NCBI RefSeq assembly: GCF_010671725.1
Contig: NZ_JAAHBU010000055.1
Span: forward strand, 1-40,555
Source: Pseudomonas brassicae
GTDB lineage: Bacteria > Pseudomonadota > Gammaproteobacteria > Pseudomonadales > Pseudomonadaceae
DNA length: 40,555 nt
Reading direction: 5' to 3'
The translations under genes were made by a program, and so were the position numbers. The first letter of the stretch is position 1; every line of letters begins with the position of its first letter. The notes beneath the pieces are model-generated. The model did not search any database, was not told the origin of the DNA, and was given only the letters and a program-made list of their open reading frames with translations. Below, piece after piece: positions 12,356 to 22,331 of this stretch.

Positions 12356-12856
12356 TCAGCGGATCTCCTCGACGCTCTTGCCGCGCTTGGCAGCAATGGA
12401 TTCAGGAGATTGCATAGCTTTCAGACCCTTGAAAGTGGCATGCACCACGTTCACTGGGTTGGTCGAGCCGTAGCACTTGGCCAGGACGTTCTGAACGCCA
12501 GCAACTTCCAGGACAGCACGCATCGCGCCACCGGCAATGATACCGGTACCGTCGGAAGCAGGCTGCATGTACACCTTCGACGCGCCATGGGCGGACTTGG
12601 TGGCGTACTGCAGCGTGGTGCCGTTCAGGTCTACCTGAATCATGTTGCGACGAGCAGCTTCCATGGCTTTCTGGATCGCAGCAGGTACTTCGCGCGATTT
12701 GCCACGGCCGAAGCCGACGCGGCCCTTGCCATCACCTACCACGGTCAACGCGGTGAAGGTGAAGATACGGCCGCCTTTAACGGTTTTTGCTACGCGGTTA
12801 ACTTGAACCAGCTTCTCGATGTAGCCTTCGTCGCGCTTTTGATCGTTATTTGACAT
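12356..12856 (-). CDS. rpsE: 30S ribosomal protein S5
   Basis: Small-subunit protein lining the mRNA entry side and affecting decoding fidelity. The 166 residues contain the dsRNA-binding-like N-terminal domain ([29 protein letters not shown], in the loop where spectinomycin-resistance changes occur in other species) and the C-terminal domain ([18 protein letters not shown]). It follows rplR by 3 bases. Confidence 0.98.
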   Translation of the reverse strand: MSNNDQKRDEGYIEKLVQVNRVAKTVKGGRIFTFTALTVVGDGKGRVGFGRGKSREVPAAIQKAMEAARRNMIQVDLNGTTLQYATKSAHGASKVYMQPASDGTGIIAGGAMRAVLEVAGVQNVLAKCYGSTNPVNVVHATFKGLKAMQSPESIAAKRGKSVEEIR

Positions 12857-12859
12857 AAC

Positions 12860-13210
12860 TTAGAACTCCAGTCCGCCTTCACGAGCACCATCAGCCAGCG
12901 CTTTAACGCGGCCGTGATACTTGAAGCCAGAACGGTCAAAGGCAACTTGAGATACACCGGCGGCTTTCGCGCGCTCAGCTACCAGCTTGCCAACCTTAGT
13001 GGCCGCGTCGATGTTGCCAGTGGCGCCATCACGCAGGTCTTTGTCCAAAGTCGAGGCGCTGGCCAGGACTTTGCTGCCGTCGGCCGAAATGACCTGGGCA
13101 TAGATGTGCTGCGAGGAGCGGAACACGCAGAGACGCACGACTTCGAGTTCGTGCATTTTCAGGCGTGCTTTGCGAGCGCGACGCAGTCGAGTAACTTTTT
13201 TGTCGGTCAT
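12860..13210 (-). CDS. rplR: 50S ribosomal protein L18
   Basis: Carries 5S rRNA into the large subunit together with L5. The 116 residues have a basic N-terminus ([17 protein letters not shown]) and the conserved C-terminal [28 protein letters not shown]. It lies 10 bases after rplF and 3 bases before rpsE. Confidence 0.98.
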   Translation of the reverse strand: MTDKKVTRLRRARKARLKMHELEVVRLCVFRSSQHIYAQVISADGSKVLASASTLDKDLRDGATGNIDAATKVGKLVAERAKAAGVSQVAFDRSGFKYHGRVKALADGAREGGLEF

Positions 13211-13220
13211 TTGCTATGCC

Positions 13221-13754
13221 CTACTTCTTCTTGGCTTCTTTACGACGGACGACTTCGTCCGCGTAACGCACACCCTTGCCTTTGTACGGCTCTGGTGGAC
13301 GGAAGTCGCGGATTTCAGCGGCCACCTGACCTACCAGCTGCTTGTCGATGCCCTTGATCAGGATATCGGTCTGGCTAGGGGTCTCAGCGGTGATGCCCTC
13401 AGGCAGTTCATAATCCACTGGGTGCGAGAAGCCGAGCGCCAGGTTCAGCACGGTGCCCTTGGCTTGCGCCTTGTAACCAACACCGACCAGCTGGAGCTTG
13501 CGCTCGAAGCCTTGGCTTACGCCTTGGACCATGTTGTTCACGAGTGCACGGGTAGTGCCGGCCATTGCGCGAGTTTGTTGGTCGCCGTTGCGAGCAGCAA
13601 AACGCAGCTCACCAGCTTCTTCAACAACTTCAACGGACGAGTGAACGTTCAGTTCGAGAGTGCCCTTGGCACCCTTCACCGAAAGCTGTTGGCCGACGAA
13701 TTTGACTTCGACACCGGCTGGCAGCTTAACGGGGTTCTTAGCGACGCGAGACAT
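13221..13754 (-). CDS. rplF: 50S ribosomal protein L6
   Basis: Binds near the factor-binding site and sarcin-ricin loop of 23S rRNA. The 177 residues start [17 protein letters not shown] and show two related L6 domains, ending in the conserved [25 protein letters not shown] tail region. It is 12 bases after rpsH. Confidence 0.98.
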   Translation of the reverse strand: MSRVAKNPVKLPAGVEVKFVGQQLSVKGAKGTLELNVHSSVEVVEEAGELRFAARNGDQQTRAMAGTTRALVNNMVQGVSQGFERKLQLVGVGYKAQAKGTVLNLALGFSHPVDYELPEGITAETPSQTDILIKGIDKQLVGQVAAEIRDFRPPEPYKGKGVRYADEVVRRKEAKKK

Positions 13755-13766
13755 GCTTATCCCCCC

Positions 13767-14159
13767 TTAGAACACTGTGCAGAGTACTTCGCCGCCGACA
13801 CCGGCAGCGCGCGCAGCACGATCCGTCATCACACCTTTGTTGGTGGAGACGATAGACACGCCAAGACCGCCACGTACTTTCGGCAGTTCTTCGACGGACT
13901 TGTACTGACGCAGGCCTGGACGACTTACGCGCTTGACTTCCTCGATGACCGGACGGCCTTCGAAGTATTTCAGCTCGATGGACAGCGAAGGTTTGACTTC
14001 ACTGCTGACCTGATAACCCGCGATATAGCCTTCGTCTTTCAGAACTTTGGCTACAGCCACCTTCAGGGTCGAGGACGGCATGCTTACGACGGACTTTTCA
14101 GCCATCTGGGCATTACGGATTCGAGTTAGCATGTCCGCTAACGGGTCCTGCATACTCAT
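13767..14159 (-). CDS. rpsH: 30S ribosomal protein S8
   Basis: Primary 16S rRNA binder of the central domain; in E. coli it is also the translational repressor of the spc operon. The 130 residues start [18 protein letters not shown] and end with the conserved [31 protein letters not shown] region. It is preceded by an unusually long 208-base gap after rpsN that holds several hairpins. Confidence 0.98.
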   Translation of the reverse strand: MSMQDPLADMLTRIRNAQMAEKSVVSMPSSTLKVAVAKVLKDEGYIAGYQVSSEVKPSLSIELKYFEGRPVIEEVKRVSRPGLRQYKSVEELPKVRGGLGVSIVSTNKGVMTDRAARAAGVGGEVLCTVF

Positions 14160-14182
14160 GGGCTAGACGCTCCTGATACAAG

Positions 14183-14308
14183 AAAAATTAGCCTTTCGGC
14201 TACTACAGTCACCTGGACGCAACGGGCAAAAAACCCGGGCTCAGGTGAGCCGGTCATTCTAGACACATCCCAGAAACGAAACAAGCCCCATAAGGGGCTT
14301 GTTTCGTT
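14183..14308 (-). terminator. Three tandem terminator-like hairpins between rpsN and rpsH
   Basis: In transcription order: (1) a 15-bp perfect stem 14275-14289 / 14294-14308 (AACGAAACAAGCCCC) with loop TTAT; (2) CCGGCTCA CC TGAGCCCGG (about 14234-14252) followed by T6, a textbook intrinsic terminator shape; (3) TAGCC GAAA GGCTA (14189-14202) followed by ATTTTT. A GC-rich near-palindrome (14343-14362) precedes them. All lie in the 208 bases between two genes that are normally cotranscribed, so attenuation or RNA processing is possible; a weak promoter-like pair TTGCCC/TGTAGT follows hairpin 2. Confidence 0.7.
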
Positions 14309-14367
14309 GCAAGATCACCGGCGGTCGGAAGATTGCTCCCCCGCCGCCAGGGCCCTGCCGGCACGTC

Positions 14368-14673
14368 TTACCAGCTGGCTTTAACCAGACCTGGAACGTC
14401 ACCGCGCATTGCTGCTTCACGCAGCTTGTTACGGCCGAGGCCGAACTTGCGGTAAACGCCGTGTGGACGGCCGGTGATGCGGCAGCGGTTACGCATGCGC
14501 GAAGCGCTTGCGTCACGTGGCTGCTTCTGCAGAGCAACAGAGGCTGCCCAACGTTCTTCTGGAGTTGCATTCAGATTAACGATGGTAGCTTTGAGCTCAG
14601 CACGCTTCTTGGCGTATTTAGCAACCGTGAGCTGACGCTTCAGCTCGCGGTTTTTCATGCTCTTCTTGGCCAT
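14368..14673 (-). CDS. rpsN: 30S ribosomal protein S14
   Basis: Head protein of the 30S subunit. The start is ATG at 14673 ([14 protein letters not shown]), 22 codons inside a longer open frame, and gives 101 residues: the long, zinc-free S14 form with [22 protein letters not shown] near residues 60-85. It lies 13 bases after rplE and is followed by the hairpin-rich gap before rpsH. Confidence 0.97.
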   Translation of the reverse strand: MAKKSMKNRELKRQLTVAKYAKKRAELKATIVNLNATPEERWAASVALQKQPRDASASRMRNRCRITGRPHGVYRKFGLGRNKLREAAMRGDVPGLVKASW

Positions 14674-14686
14674 TTTCCTACTCCAA

Positions 14687-15226
14687 TCAGTTGCGGAACG
14701 GGAATTTGAAAGCACGCAGCAGAGCGCGGCCTTCGTCATCCGTACGAGCAGTGGTGGTCAGGGTAATGTCCAGACCGCGCAGAGCATCGATCTTGTCGTA
14801 GTCGATTTCCGGGAAGATGATCTGCTCTTTCACGCCCATGCTGTAGTTGCCACGACCATCGAAGGACTTGGCATTCAGGCCGCGGAAGTCGCGAACCCGA
14901 GGCAGGGAGATCGCCAGCAGGCGGTCCAGGAACTCGTACATACGATCACGGCGCAGAGTGACTTTGACGCCAATCGGCCAGCCCTCACGGACTTTGAAGC
15001 CCGCAATGGATTTCCGAGCGAAAGTCACAACGGCTTTTTGACCGGTGATCTTTTCCAGGTCAGCTACAGCGTGCTCGATGACTTTCTTGTCGCCGACAGC
15101 TTCGCCCAGACCCATGTTCAGGGTGATCTTGGTAACGCGCGGAACTTCCATCACGTTCGCCAGCTTAAGTTCTTCCTTAAGCTTGGGAGCAATTTCCTTC
15201 CGGTAAATCTCTTTCAGTCGTGCCAT
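14687..15226 (-). CDS. rplE: 50S ribosomal protein L5
   Basis: Contacts 5S rRNA and the P-site tRNA and forms an intersubunit bridge. The 179 residues start [16 protein letters not shown] and include [15 protein letters not shown] and the conserved [19 protein letters not shown] segment. It follows rplX by 20 bases. In E. coli the S8 repressor site is at this start; I could not identify the equivalent structure by eye. Confidence 0.98.
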   Translation of the reverse strand: MARLKEIYRKEIAPKLKEELKLANVMEVPRVTKITLNMGLGEAVGDKKVIEHAVADLEKITGQKAVVTFARKSIAGFKVREGWPIGVKVTLRRDRMYEFLDRLLAISLPRVRDFRGLNAKSFDGRGNYSMGVKEQIIFPEIDYDKIDALRGLDITLTTTARTDDEGRALLRAFKFPFRN

Positions 15227-15246
15227 GGTCTTCTACCTAGCAGTGT

Positions 15247-15561
15247 TCAAGCATCAACCGCTTTTTGGGTCGACTTGAAGACACGAATTTTTTTGCCTTC
15301 TTCTACTTTGAAACCAACGCGGTCAGCCTTGTTGGTTTCGCCGTTGAAAATGGCGACGTTGGAAGCGTGCAGTGGCGCTTCTTTCTCGACGATACCGCCT
15401 TGTACGCCCGACATAGGGTTAGGCTTGGTATGACGCTTCACCAGGTTGATCCCACCAACGACCAGACGGTCGTCAGCGAGAACCTTGAGCACCTTACCGC
15501 GCTTACCTTTGTCTTTGCCGGCGATCACGATGATCTCGTCGTCACGACGAATCTTTTGCAT
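15247..15561 (-). CDS. rplX: 50S ribosomal protein L24
   Basis: One of two proteins that start assembly of the large subunit. The 104 residues carry a KOW motif at the N-terminus ([21 protein letters not shown]). It is 11 bases after rplN and is the second gene of the spc operon. Confidence 0.98.
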   Translation of the reverse strand: MQKIRRDDEIIVIAGKDKGKRGKVLKVLADDRLVVGGINLVKRHTKPNPMSGVQGGIVEKEAPLHASNVAIFNGETNKADRVGFKVEEGKKIRVFKSTQKAVDA

Positions 15562-15572
15562 GTCGGATCTCC

Positions 15573-15941
15573 TTACAGCACTTCTGGGGCGAGCGAGACG
15601 ATCTTCATGAACTTCTCAGTACGAAGTTCACGGGTCACTGGCCCAAAGATACGGGTGCCGATCGGCTCTTGCTTGTTGTTCAGCAGAACAGCAGCATTGC
15701 CATCAAAGCGGATGATGGAGCCGTCAGCACGACGGACACCGTGGCGAGTGCGGACTACAACAGCAGTCATCACTTGGCCTTTCTTCACTTTACCGCGAGG
15801 AATTGCTTCCTTGACGGTTACCTTGATGATGTCACCGATACCGGCGTAGCGACGGTGCGAACCGCCGAGCACCTTGATGCACATGACGCGACGAGCGCCG
15901 CTGTTATCGGCCACATCGAGCATGGATTGAGTCTGAATCAT
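15573..15941 (-). CDS. rplN: 50S ribosomal protein L14
   Basis: Binds 23S rRNA and forms a bridge with 16S rRNA; it is also the docking site of the silencing factor RsfS. The 122 residues start [21 protein letters not shown] and include [20 protein letters not shown]. First gene of the spc operon by convention; the gap to rpsQ is only 23 bases and no promoter is obvious, so S10 and spc look cotranscribed. Confidence 0.98.
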   Translation of the reverse strand: MIQTQSMLDVADNSGARRVMCIKVLGGSHRRYAGIGDIIKVTVKEAIPRGKVKKGQVMTAVVVRTRHGVRRADGSIIRFDGNAAVLLNNKQEPIGTRIFGPVTRELRTEKFMKIVSLAPEVL

Positions 15942-15964
15942 AAAATTTCTCCGACCCCTAGCCC

Positions 15965-16231
15965 TTAGACTTCAACAGCGCGTTCGAGAACTTCAACCAG
16001 TGCCCAGGACTTGGTCTTGGCCAGCGGACGGGTCTCGCGGATGGAGACCTTGTCGCCGATATGGCACTGGTTGGTTTCGTCGTGCGCGTGCAGCTTAGTG
16101 GAACGCTTAACGTATTTACCGTAGATCGGGTGCTTTACGCGACGCTCGATCAGAACGGTAATGGTTTTGTCCATCTTGTCGCTGACGACACGGCCAGTCA
16201 GCGTACGGACGGTTTTTTCAGCTTCAGCCAT
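15965..16231 (-). CDS. rpsQ: 30S ribosomal protein S17
   Basis: Early-binding 16S rRNA protein with an OB-fold. The 88 residues include [23 protein letters not shown] and the conserved [21 protein letters not shown]. Last gene of the S10 operon, 2 bases after rpmC. Confidence 0.98.
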   Translation of the reverse strand: MAEAEKTVRTLTGRVVSDKMDKTITVLIERRVKHPIYGKYVKRSTKLHAHDETNQCHIGDKVSIRETRPLAKTKSWALVEVLERAVEV

Positions 16232-16233
16232 GA

Positions 16234-16425
16234 TTACTTACCTGCCTGCTGGTTGAGCACAGTTTTCACGCGAGCGATGTCACGCTTAACTTGCGAGAGC
16301 AGGTGCGACTGCCCCAACTGGCCAGTTGCTTTCTGCATACGCAGATTGAACTGGTCGCGCAGCAAGCCGAGCAGTTGCTCGTTCAGCTGCTGTGCTGATT
16401 GTTCACGAAGTTCATTCGCTTTCAT
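16234..16425 (-). CDS. rpmC: 50S ribosomal protein L29
   Basis: A two-helix protein at the tunnel exit, near the trigger factor and SRP docking site. The start chosen is ATG at 16425 ([13 protein letters not shown]), giving 63 residues; a GTG one codon upstream is less likely. The ATG overlaps the TGA of rplP by one base (TGATG), indicating coupling. Confidence 0.97.
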   Translation of the reverse strand: MKANELREQSAQQLNEQLLGLLRDQFNLRMQKATGQLGQSHLLSQVKRDIARVKTVLNQQAGK

Positions 16426-16838
16426 CACATCACCGTCCGCTTAACAAAGGAGGTGGCGAGAGGCAGCTTTGCAGCCGCCAAGGCGAAAGCCTCACGCGCC
16501 AGCTCTTCAGAAACACCCTCGATCTCGTACAGGACTTTGCCTGGCTGGATCTGGGCAACCCAGTACTCCACGGAACCCTTACCTTTACCCATCCGCACTT
16601 CGAGAGGCTTCTTGGAGATCGGCTTGTCCGGGAATACACGGATCCAGATCTTGCCGCCACGCTTAACGTGACGGGTCAGGGCACGACGTGCCGATTCGAT
16701 CTGGCGGGCGGTGAGACGACCGCGAGCAACAGCTTTAAGAGCAAATTCGCCGAAGCTGACTTTGCTACCGCGCAGTGCCAGACCACGGTTGTGGCCAGTC
16801 ATCTGCTTGCGGAATTTTGTACGCTTAGGTTGCAACAT
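16425..16838 (-). CDS. rplP: 50S ribosomal protein L16
   Basis: Organises the aminoacyl-tRNA site of the large subunit. The 137 residues start [19 protein letters not shown] and contain the conserved [25 protein letters not shown] segment. It is 12 bases after rpsC and overlaps rpmC by one base. Confidence 0.98.
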
Positions 16839-16850
16839 TTGGCGTACCCC

Positions 16851-17537
16851 TTACTTAGCAGCTTTTTTACGAGGCGCTGGTGCTTGTGGTTTCAGTTCTT
16901 CTTGGCGACCACCAATAACTTCGCCTTTGAAAATCCAAACCTTCACACCGATCACACCGTAAGTGGTGTGAGCTTCGTAAGTGGCATAGTCGATGTCGGC
17001 ACGCAGGGTGTGCAGAGGCACACGACCTTCGCGATACCATTCAGTACGTGCGATTTCAGCACCGCCGAGACGACCGCTCACCTGGATCTTGATGCCCTTG
17101 GCACCAATACGCATGGCGTTCTGTACGGCGCGCTTCATGGCGCGACGGAACATCACACGACGCTCCAGCTGCTGAGCTACGCTCTGAGCTACCAGCATAC
17201 CGTCGAGTTCCGGCTTGCGGATCTCTTCGATATTGATGTGCACAGGCACACCCATTTGCTTGGTCAGGTCCTGACGCAGTTTCTCAACATCTTCACCTTT
17301 CTTCCCGATAACGATACCTGGACGAGCGGTGTGGATGGTGATGCGTGCAGTTTGAGCCGGACGATGGATATCGATACGGCTAACGGACGCGCTTTTTAGT
17401 TTGTCTTGGAGGTACTCACGCACATTCAGATCTGCGAGCAAATAGTCCGCATAAGTCCGACCGTCTGCGTACCAGACGGAGGTGTGCTCCTTGACGATTC
17501 CCAGGCGAATGCCAGTGGGATGTACTTTCTGACCCAT
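16851..17537 (-). CDS. rpsC: 30S ribosomal protein S3
   Basis: Forms the mRNA entry channel with S4 and S5 and has helicase-related residues. The start is ATG at 17537 ([18 protein letters not shown]), 28 codons inside a longer open frame, giving 228 residues. A type-2 KH domain ([20 protein letters not shown]) is followed by the conserved C-terminal S3 domain and a basic tail PAPRKKAAK. It is 13 bases after rplV. Confidence 0.98.
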   Translation of the reverse strand: MGQKVHPTGIRLGIVKEHTSVWYADGRTYADYLLADLNVREYLQDKLKSASVSRIDIHRPAQTARITIHTARPGIVIGKKGEDVEKLRQDLTKQMGVPVHINIEEIRKPELDGMLVAQSVAQQLERRVMFRRAMKRAVQNAMRIGAKGIKIQVSGRLGGAEIARTEWYREGRVPLHTLRADIDYATYEAHTTYGVIGVKVWIFKGEVIGGRQEELKPQAPAPRKKAAK

Positions 17538-17550
17538 CTGATCGACTCCG

Positions 17551-17883
17551 TTACTTGTCCGCAACCTTGACAGTGATATGGCAAGACCGCTTGACGATGC
17601 GATCAGCGCGGCCTTTGGCACGCGGCATGATTCGCTTCAGCGAACGCCCTTCGTTGACGAAAACGGTGCTGACCTTCAGGTCATCAACGTCTGCGCCTTC
17701 GTTGTGTTCGGCGTTGGCAACGGCCGACTCGAGGACTTTCTTCATGATTTCAGCGGCTTTCTTGCTGCTGAAGGCCAACAGGTTGAGCGCTTCGCCCACC
17801 TTCTTCCCGCGGATCTGGTCGGCGACCAAGCGGGCTTTCTGGGCGGATATGCGAGCGCCCGACAACTTAGCGGCTACTTCCAT
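17551..17883 (-). CDS. rplV: 50S ribosomal protein L22
   Basis: Its long beta hairpin lines the nascent-peptide tunnel. The 110 residues start [22 protein letters not shown] and include the tunnel-loop region [22 protein letters not shown], where macrolide-resistance changes occur in other species. It is 11 bases after rpsS. Confidence 0.98.
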
Positions 17884-17894
17884 TTCCTTACCCC

Positions 17895-18170
17895 TTAACG
17901 CTTGGCTTTCTTGTCAGCCACGTGCCCGCGGTAGGTGCGGGTACCGGCGAACTCGCCCAGTTTATGGCCGACCATGTCTTCGTTCACGAGAACTGGGACG
18001 TGTTGGCGACCGTTGTGTACCGCGATGGTCAGACCGACCATTTGTGGCAGGATCATCGAACGACGCGACCAGGTCTTAACTGGTTTGCGATCGTTCTTTT
18101 CCGCCGCCACTTCGATCTTCTTCAGTAGGTGAAGATCGATAAAAGGACCTTTTTTCAGAGAACGTGGCAC
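17895..18170 (-). CDS. rpsS: 30S ribosomal protein S19
   Basis: Head protein that with S13 bridges to the 50S subunit. The 91 residues start [18 protein letters not shown] and include the conserved [27 protein letters not shown] segment. It is 16 bases after rplB. Confidence 0.98.
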
Positions 18171-18186
18171 TGTCGTATCCCTCTAT

Positions 18187-19011
18187 TTACTTGCGACGAC
18201 GGACGATCATTTTGTCGGTACGCTTATTACCACGAGTCTTCGCGCCCTTAGTCGGGAAGCCCCATGGCGATACCGGATGACGACCACCGGAGGTACGACC
18301 TTCACCACCACCATGTGGGTGGTCAACCGGGTTCATGGCAACACCACGAACGGTTGGGCGAACGCCACGCCAGCGCTTGGCACCAGCTTTACCCAGCGAA
18401 CGCAGGCTGTGCTCGGAGTTCGAGACTTCACCCAGGGTCGCACGGCATTCAGCCAGGACTTTACGCATTTCACCAGAGCGCAGACGCAGGGTCACATAGA
18501 CACCTTCGCGAGCGATCAGCTGAGCCGAAGCACCAGCGGAACGAGCGATCTGTGCACCTTTGCCCGGCTTCAGTTCGATGCCGTGAATGGTGCTACCCAC
18601 TGGGATGTTGCGCAGTTGCAGGGAGTTGCCTGGCTTGATTGGAGCCAGAGCACCTGCGATCAGCTGGTCGCCAGCACTCACGCCTTTAGGGGCGATGATG
18701 TAGCGGCGCTCGCCGTCTGCGTAGCAGAGCAGTGCGATGTGAGCAGTACGGTTCGGGTCGTATTCGATACGCTCGACAGTGGCGACGATGCCGTCCTTGT
18801 CGTTGCGACGGAAGTCGACCATACGGTAATGCTGCTTATGACCACCACCTACGTGACGCGTAGTGATGCGGCCATTGTTGTTACGACCACCAGACTTCGA
18901 TTTCTTCTCGAGCAGCGGTGCGTGAGGAGCGCCTTTATGCAGCTCCTTGTTGACCACCTTGACCACGAAACGGCGGCCAGGGGAAGTCGGTTTGCATTTA
19001 ACGATTGCCAT
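18187..19011 (-). CDS. rplB: 50S ribosomal protein L2
   Basis: Largest primary binder of 23S rRNA domain IV, needed for subunit joining and the peptidyl-transferase centre. The 274 residues start [19 protein letters not shown] and contain the signature [19 protein letters not shown] with its functional histidine. It is 14 bases after rplW. Confidence 0.98.
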   Translation of the reverse strand: MAIVKCKPTSPGRRFVVKVVNKELHKGAPHAPLLEKKSKSGGRNNNGRITTRHVGGGHKQHYRMVDFRRNDKDGIVATVERIEYDPNRTAHIALLCYADGERRYIIAPKGVSAGDQLIAGALAPIKPGNSLQLRNIPVGSTIHGIELKPGKGAQIARSAGASAQLIAREGVYVTLRLRSGEMRKVLAECRATLGEVSNSEHSLRSLGKAGAKRWRGVRPTVRGVAMNPVDHPHGGGEGRTSGGRHPVSPWGFPTKGAKTRGNKRTDKMIVRRRK

Positions 19012-19025
19012 GATGCACCCCTTCC

Positions 19026-19325
19026 TTACTCAGCACTGCTGCTGAAATCGAGATCTTGGCCGGGTTGAAGGGAGATGATCGCCTTCTTCCAGTCATTACG
19101 CTTGCCCAGACCGCGAGCGGTACGCTTGGTCTTACCCAGAACGTTCAGGGTAGTCACGCTTTCCACTTTCACGCTGAACAGGCTTTCGACGGCCTTCTTG
19201 ATTTCCAGCTTGGTTGCGTCAGTAGCAACCTTGAAAACGAACTGGCCTTTCTTGTCAGCCAGAACCGTGGCCTTCTCGGAAACGTGCGGGCCAAGTAGAA
19301 CTTTAAATACGCGTTCCTGGTTCAT
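19026..19325 (-). CDS. rplW: 50S ribosomal protein L23
   Basis: Docking site for trigger factor and SRP at the tunnel exit. The 99 residues start [19 protein letters not shown] and include the conserved [13 protein letters not shown] segment ([18 protein letters not shown]). Its ATG overlaps the stop of rplD by four bases (ATGA), a sign of coupled translation. Confidence 0.98.
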   Translation of the reverse strand: MNQERVFKVLLGPHVSEKATVLADKKGQFVFKVATDATKLEIKKAVESLFSVKVESVTTLNVLGKTKRTARGLGKRNDWKKAIISLQPGQDLDFSSSAE

Positions 19326-19924
19326 CCCAGCAGCTCCTCGAATTTCTTCACGGCCGACACGGTGATCAACACCTTGTCGTATGCGATCAGACTGACCGGA
19401 TCGGAACCTTGTACGTCACGTACGTCGACGTGCGGCAGGTTGCGAGCAGCCAGGTACAGATTCTGATCAACAGCGTCAGAAACGATCAGTACATCGCTCA
19501 GACCCATGCCGTTCAGCTTGTTCAGCAGGTCTTTGGTTTTCGGTGCTTCAACAGCGAAGTCCTGAACCACGACCAGACGGTCGGTACGCACCAGCTCGGC
19601 GAGGATGGAACGCATTGCTGCGCGGTACATCTTCTTGTTGAGCTTTTGCGAGTGGTCTTGAGGACGAGCTGCGAAAGTGGTACCGCCGCCACGCCAGATT
19701 GGGCTACGGATAGTACCGGCACGAGCGCGGCCAGTGCCTTTCTGACGCCATGGGCGCTTACCGCCACCGGATACGTCGGAACGGGTTTTCTGCTGCTTGG
19801 TGCCCTGACGGCCGCCGGCCATGTAGGCCACGACTGCTTGGTGTACCAGCGTCTCGTTGAATTCGCCGCCGAAAGTCAGTTCGGAAACTTCGATCGCTTG
19901 AGCGTCATTTACATTTAGTTGCAT
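19322..19924 (-). CDS. rplD: 50S ribosomal protein L4
   Basis: Lines the peptide tunnel; in E. coli it also represses the S10 operon at its leader. The 200 residues include the extended loop [18 protein letters not shown] (about residues 50-75), the site of macrolide-resistance changes elsewhere. It is 12 bases after rplC and overlaps rplW. Confidence 0.98.
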   Translation of the reverse strand: MQLNVNDAQAIEVSELTFGGEFNETLVHQAVVAYMAGGRQGTKQQKTRSDVSGGGKRPWRQKGTGRARAGTIRSPIWRGGGTTFAARPQDHSQKLNKKMYRAAMRSILAELVRTDRLVVVQDFAVEAPKTKDLLNKLNGMGLSDVLIVSDAVDQNLYLAARNLPHVDVRDVQGSDPVSLIAYDKVLITVSAVKKFEELLG

Positions 19925-19936
19925 GTCAGCTTCCCC

Positions 19937-20572
19937 TTAACCGCGAGCCTTGGCAGCCGGACGCACAACCAGATTGCCGCCAGTTGCGCCAGGAACGGCA
20001 CCCTTGACCAGCAACAGATTGCGTTCAGCGTCGACGCGCACTACTTCGAGGGACTGAACGGTCACGCGCTCGGCGCCCATGTGACCGGACATTTTTTTGC
20101 CCTTGAATACACGACCAGGAGTCTGGCACTGGCCGATAGAGCCCGGGACGCGGTGGGAAACGGAGTTACCGTGGGTATTGTCTTGACCGCGGAAATTCCA
20201 ACGCTTGATGGTACCGGCAAAGCCTTTACCTTTCGACTGACCGGTAACGTCTACCATTTGGCCAGCAGCGAAGATTTCTGCATTGATCAAGTCGCCAGCC
20301 TGGTACTCGCCTTCTTCAAGACGGAATTCCCAGACACCGCGACCAGCGGCAACGTTCGCTTTAGCGAAGTGACCTGCCTGAGCAGCAGTCACACGCGAAG
20401 CGCGACGCTCACCGACAGTGACTTGCACTGCACGATAGCCATCAGTTTCTTCGGTTTTGAACTGGGTGACGCGATTCGGCTCGATCTCAATGACCGTGAC
20501 CGGAATGGAGACACCTTCTTCGGTGAAAATACGGGTCATACCGCATTTACGACCGACTACACCAATAGTCAT
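19937..20572 (-). CDS. rplC: 50S ribosomal protein L3
   Basis: One of two proteins that initiate 50S assembly. The start is ATG at 20572 ([20 protein letters not shown]), 11 codons inside a longer open frame, giving 211 residues. The central loop [24 protein letters not shown] reaches the peptidyl-transferase centre; the glutamine there is the target of the PrmB methylase. It lies 80 bases after rpsJ. Confidence 0.98.
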   Translation of the reverse strand: MTIGVVGRKCGMTRIFTEEGVSIPVTVIEIEPNRVTQFKTEETDGYRAVQVTVGERRASRVTAAQAGHFAKANVAAGRGVWEFRLEEGEYQAGDLINAEIFAAGQMVDVTGQSKGKGFAGTIKRWNFRGQDNTHGNSVSHRVPGSIGQCQTPGRVFKGKKMSGHMGAERVTVQSLEVVRVDAERNLLLVKGAVPGATGGNLVVRPAAKARG

Positions 20573-20652
20573 GTTGTAAACCTCATGAGTGTACGGGGCT
20601 TTCACCCGCTATGGCCGCCCATTTCAGAGCGTTACACGACTAAGACCGTGTC

Positions 20653-20964
20653 TTAGCCGAGGCTGATCTGCACTTCCACACCGGCCGCAAGATCAAGCTT
20701 CATAAGCGCATCAACGGTTTTATCCGTTGGCTGGACGATGTCCAGAACGCGCTTATGAGTACGGATCTCGTACTGGTCACGCGCGTCTTTGTTGACGTGC
20801 GGGGAGACCAGAACGGTGAACCGCTCTTTACGGGTAGGCAGTGGAATTGGACCACGCACTTGAGCACCAGTACGTTTCGCGGTTTCCACGATTTCCTGGG
20901 TGGATTGGTCGATCAGGCGATGGTCAAAAGCCTTCAACCTGATACGGATTTGCTGATTTTGCAT
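20653..20964 (-). CDS. rpsJ: 30S ribosomal protein S10 (NusE)
   Basis: Head protein of the 30S subunit that, as NusE, also links NusG and NusB in antitermination. The 103 residues start [19 protein letters not shown] and include the conserved [29 protein letters not shown] loop. First gene of the S10 operon, behind a strong promoter and leader; its partner nusG is also in this window. Confidence 0.98.
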
Positions 20965-21027
20965 TGGATTTCAGACTCCAGGCTGCTATTCCCACCGGGC
21001 GCACTACGCCCGTTAAAAGGAGGCGTG

Positions 21028-21056
21028 ATTCTATAGACACCCCCACTGAGTGTCAA
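21028..21056 (-). promoter_or_regulatory. S10 operon promoter
   Basis: Minus-strand TTGACA (21051-21056) and TAGAAT (21028-21033) have exact 17-base spacing, only 6 bases beyond the tuf terminator. The predicted start near 21021 gives a leader of about 57 bases with a hairpin (CGGGCG / CGCCCG around 20996-21012). That is much shorter than the E. coli S10 leader, so L4 control of the E. coli type is not evident. Confidence 0.75.
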
Positions 21057-21061
21057 CCCAA

Positions 21062-21095
21062 TAAAAAAGCCCCCCGCAAAAGCGGGGGCCTTTTT
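21062..21095 (-). terminator. tuf terminator (str operon end)
   Basis: A GC-rich stem CCCCCGC / GCGGGGG with an AAAA loop (21071-21088) is flanked by A6 and T5, so on the minus strand it ends in T6. It begins 14 bases after the tuf stop codon and separates str from S10. Confidence 0.9.
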
Positions 21096-21108
21096 AAGCG
21101 ATCAACGA

Positions 21109-22301
21109 TTACTCGATGATTTTGGCTACGACGCCGGCGCCGACGGTACGACCGCCTTCACGGATAGCGAAACGCAGACCGTCTTCCATCGCGATAGTCT
21201 TGATCAGGGTAACTTCCATCTGGATGTTGTCACCCGGCATTACCATTTCAACGCCTTCTGGCAGCTGGCAGTTACCAGTCACGTCAGTAGTACGGAAGTA
21301 GAACTGAGGACGGTAGCCTTTGAAGAACGGAGTATGACGGCCGCCTTCTTCCTTCGACAGAACGTAGACTTCTGCGGTGAACTTGGTGTGCGGCTTGACC
21401 GAACCTGGCTTGACCAGAACCTGGCCACGCTCAACGTCGTCACGCTTGGTGCCGCGCAGCAGCACGCCGCAGTTCTCGCCAGCACGACCTTCGTCGAGCA
21501 GCTTGCGGAACATCTCAACACCGGTGCAGGTGGTGGTGGTGGTGTCACGCAGACCAACGATTTCCAGAGCGTCTTGAACGCGGACGATGCCACGCTCGAT
21601 ACGACCGGTAACAACGGTACCACGACCCGAGATCGAGAATACGTCTTCGATTGGCATCAGGAACGGCTGGTCGATAGCACGAACTGGCTCAGGAATGTAG
21701 CTGTCCAGAGTTTCAACCAGTTTACGAACGGCAGTGGTGCCCATTTCGTTGTCGTCTTTGCCTTCCAGCGCCATACGAGCCGAACCATGATGATCGGGGT
21801 GTCGTCGCCTGGGAAGTCGTAGGTGGACAGCAGGTCGCGAACTTCCATCTCGACCAGTTCCAGCAGCTCAGCGTCGTCTACCAGGTCAGCCTTGTTCAGG
21901 AAGACCACGATGTACGGAACGCCAACCTGACGGGACAGCAGGATGTGCTCACGGGTTTGTGGCATCGGACCATCAGCGGCCGAACAAACCAGGATAGCGC
22001 CGTCCATCTGCGCAGCACCGGTGATCATGTTCTTCACGTAGTCAGCGTGACCTGGGCAGTCGACGTGAGCGTAGTGACGAATAGTCGAGTTGTACTCAAC
22101 GTGCGCGGTGTTGATGGTGATACCGCGAGCTTTCTCTTCTGGAGCGCTGTCGATCTTGTCGAAGTCGACGATTGCGGAACCGAAAACTTCGGAGCAAACG
22201 CGAGTCAGAGCTGCGGTCAGCGTGGTTTTACCGTGGTCAACGTGACCGATGGTGCCAACGTTGACGTGCGGAAGGGAACGATCAAATTTTTCTTTAGCCA
22301 C
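21109..22301 (-). CDS. tuf: Elongation factor Tu, one-base deletion breaks the frame
   Basis: GTPase that delivers aminoacyl-tRNA to the ribosome. It starts with GTG at 22301 ([16 protein letters not shown]) and shows the P-loop GHVDHGKT (residues 19-26), DCPGH and NKAD. At about residue 172 the frame is lost: the minus strand reads ATCATCATGGTTCGG where the family's I-I-I-G-S-A-R needs ATCATCATCGGTTCGG, so one base is missing between 21786 and 21787. The rest ([12 protein letters not shown] to [10 protein letters not shown]) is complete in the next frame. Restoring one base gives the usual 397 residues. As EF-Tu is essential, this looks like a sequence error. Last gene of the str operon, 30 bases after fusA. 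Confidence 0.95.
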
Positions 22302-22331
22302 GACAATAAACTCCTAGCCTAAAGGACTGGA

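Noticed and set aside
21776..21800. Programmed frameshifting as the reason for the split tuf, fusA and rpoB
   Set aside because: No slippery heptamer (X XXY YYZ) or downstream pseudoknot is visible at any of the three sites, and family members have continuous frames.
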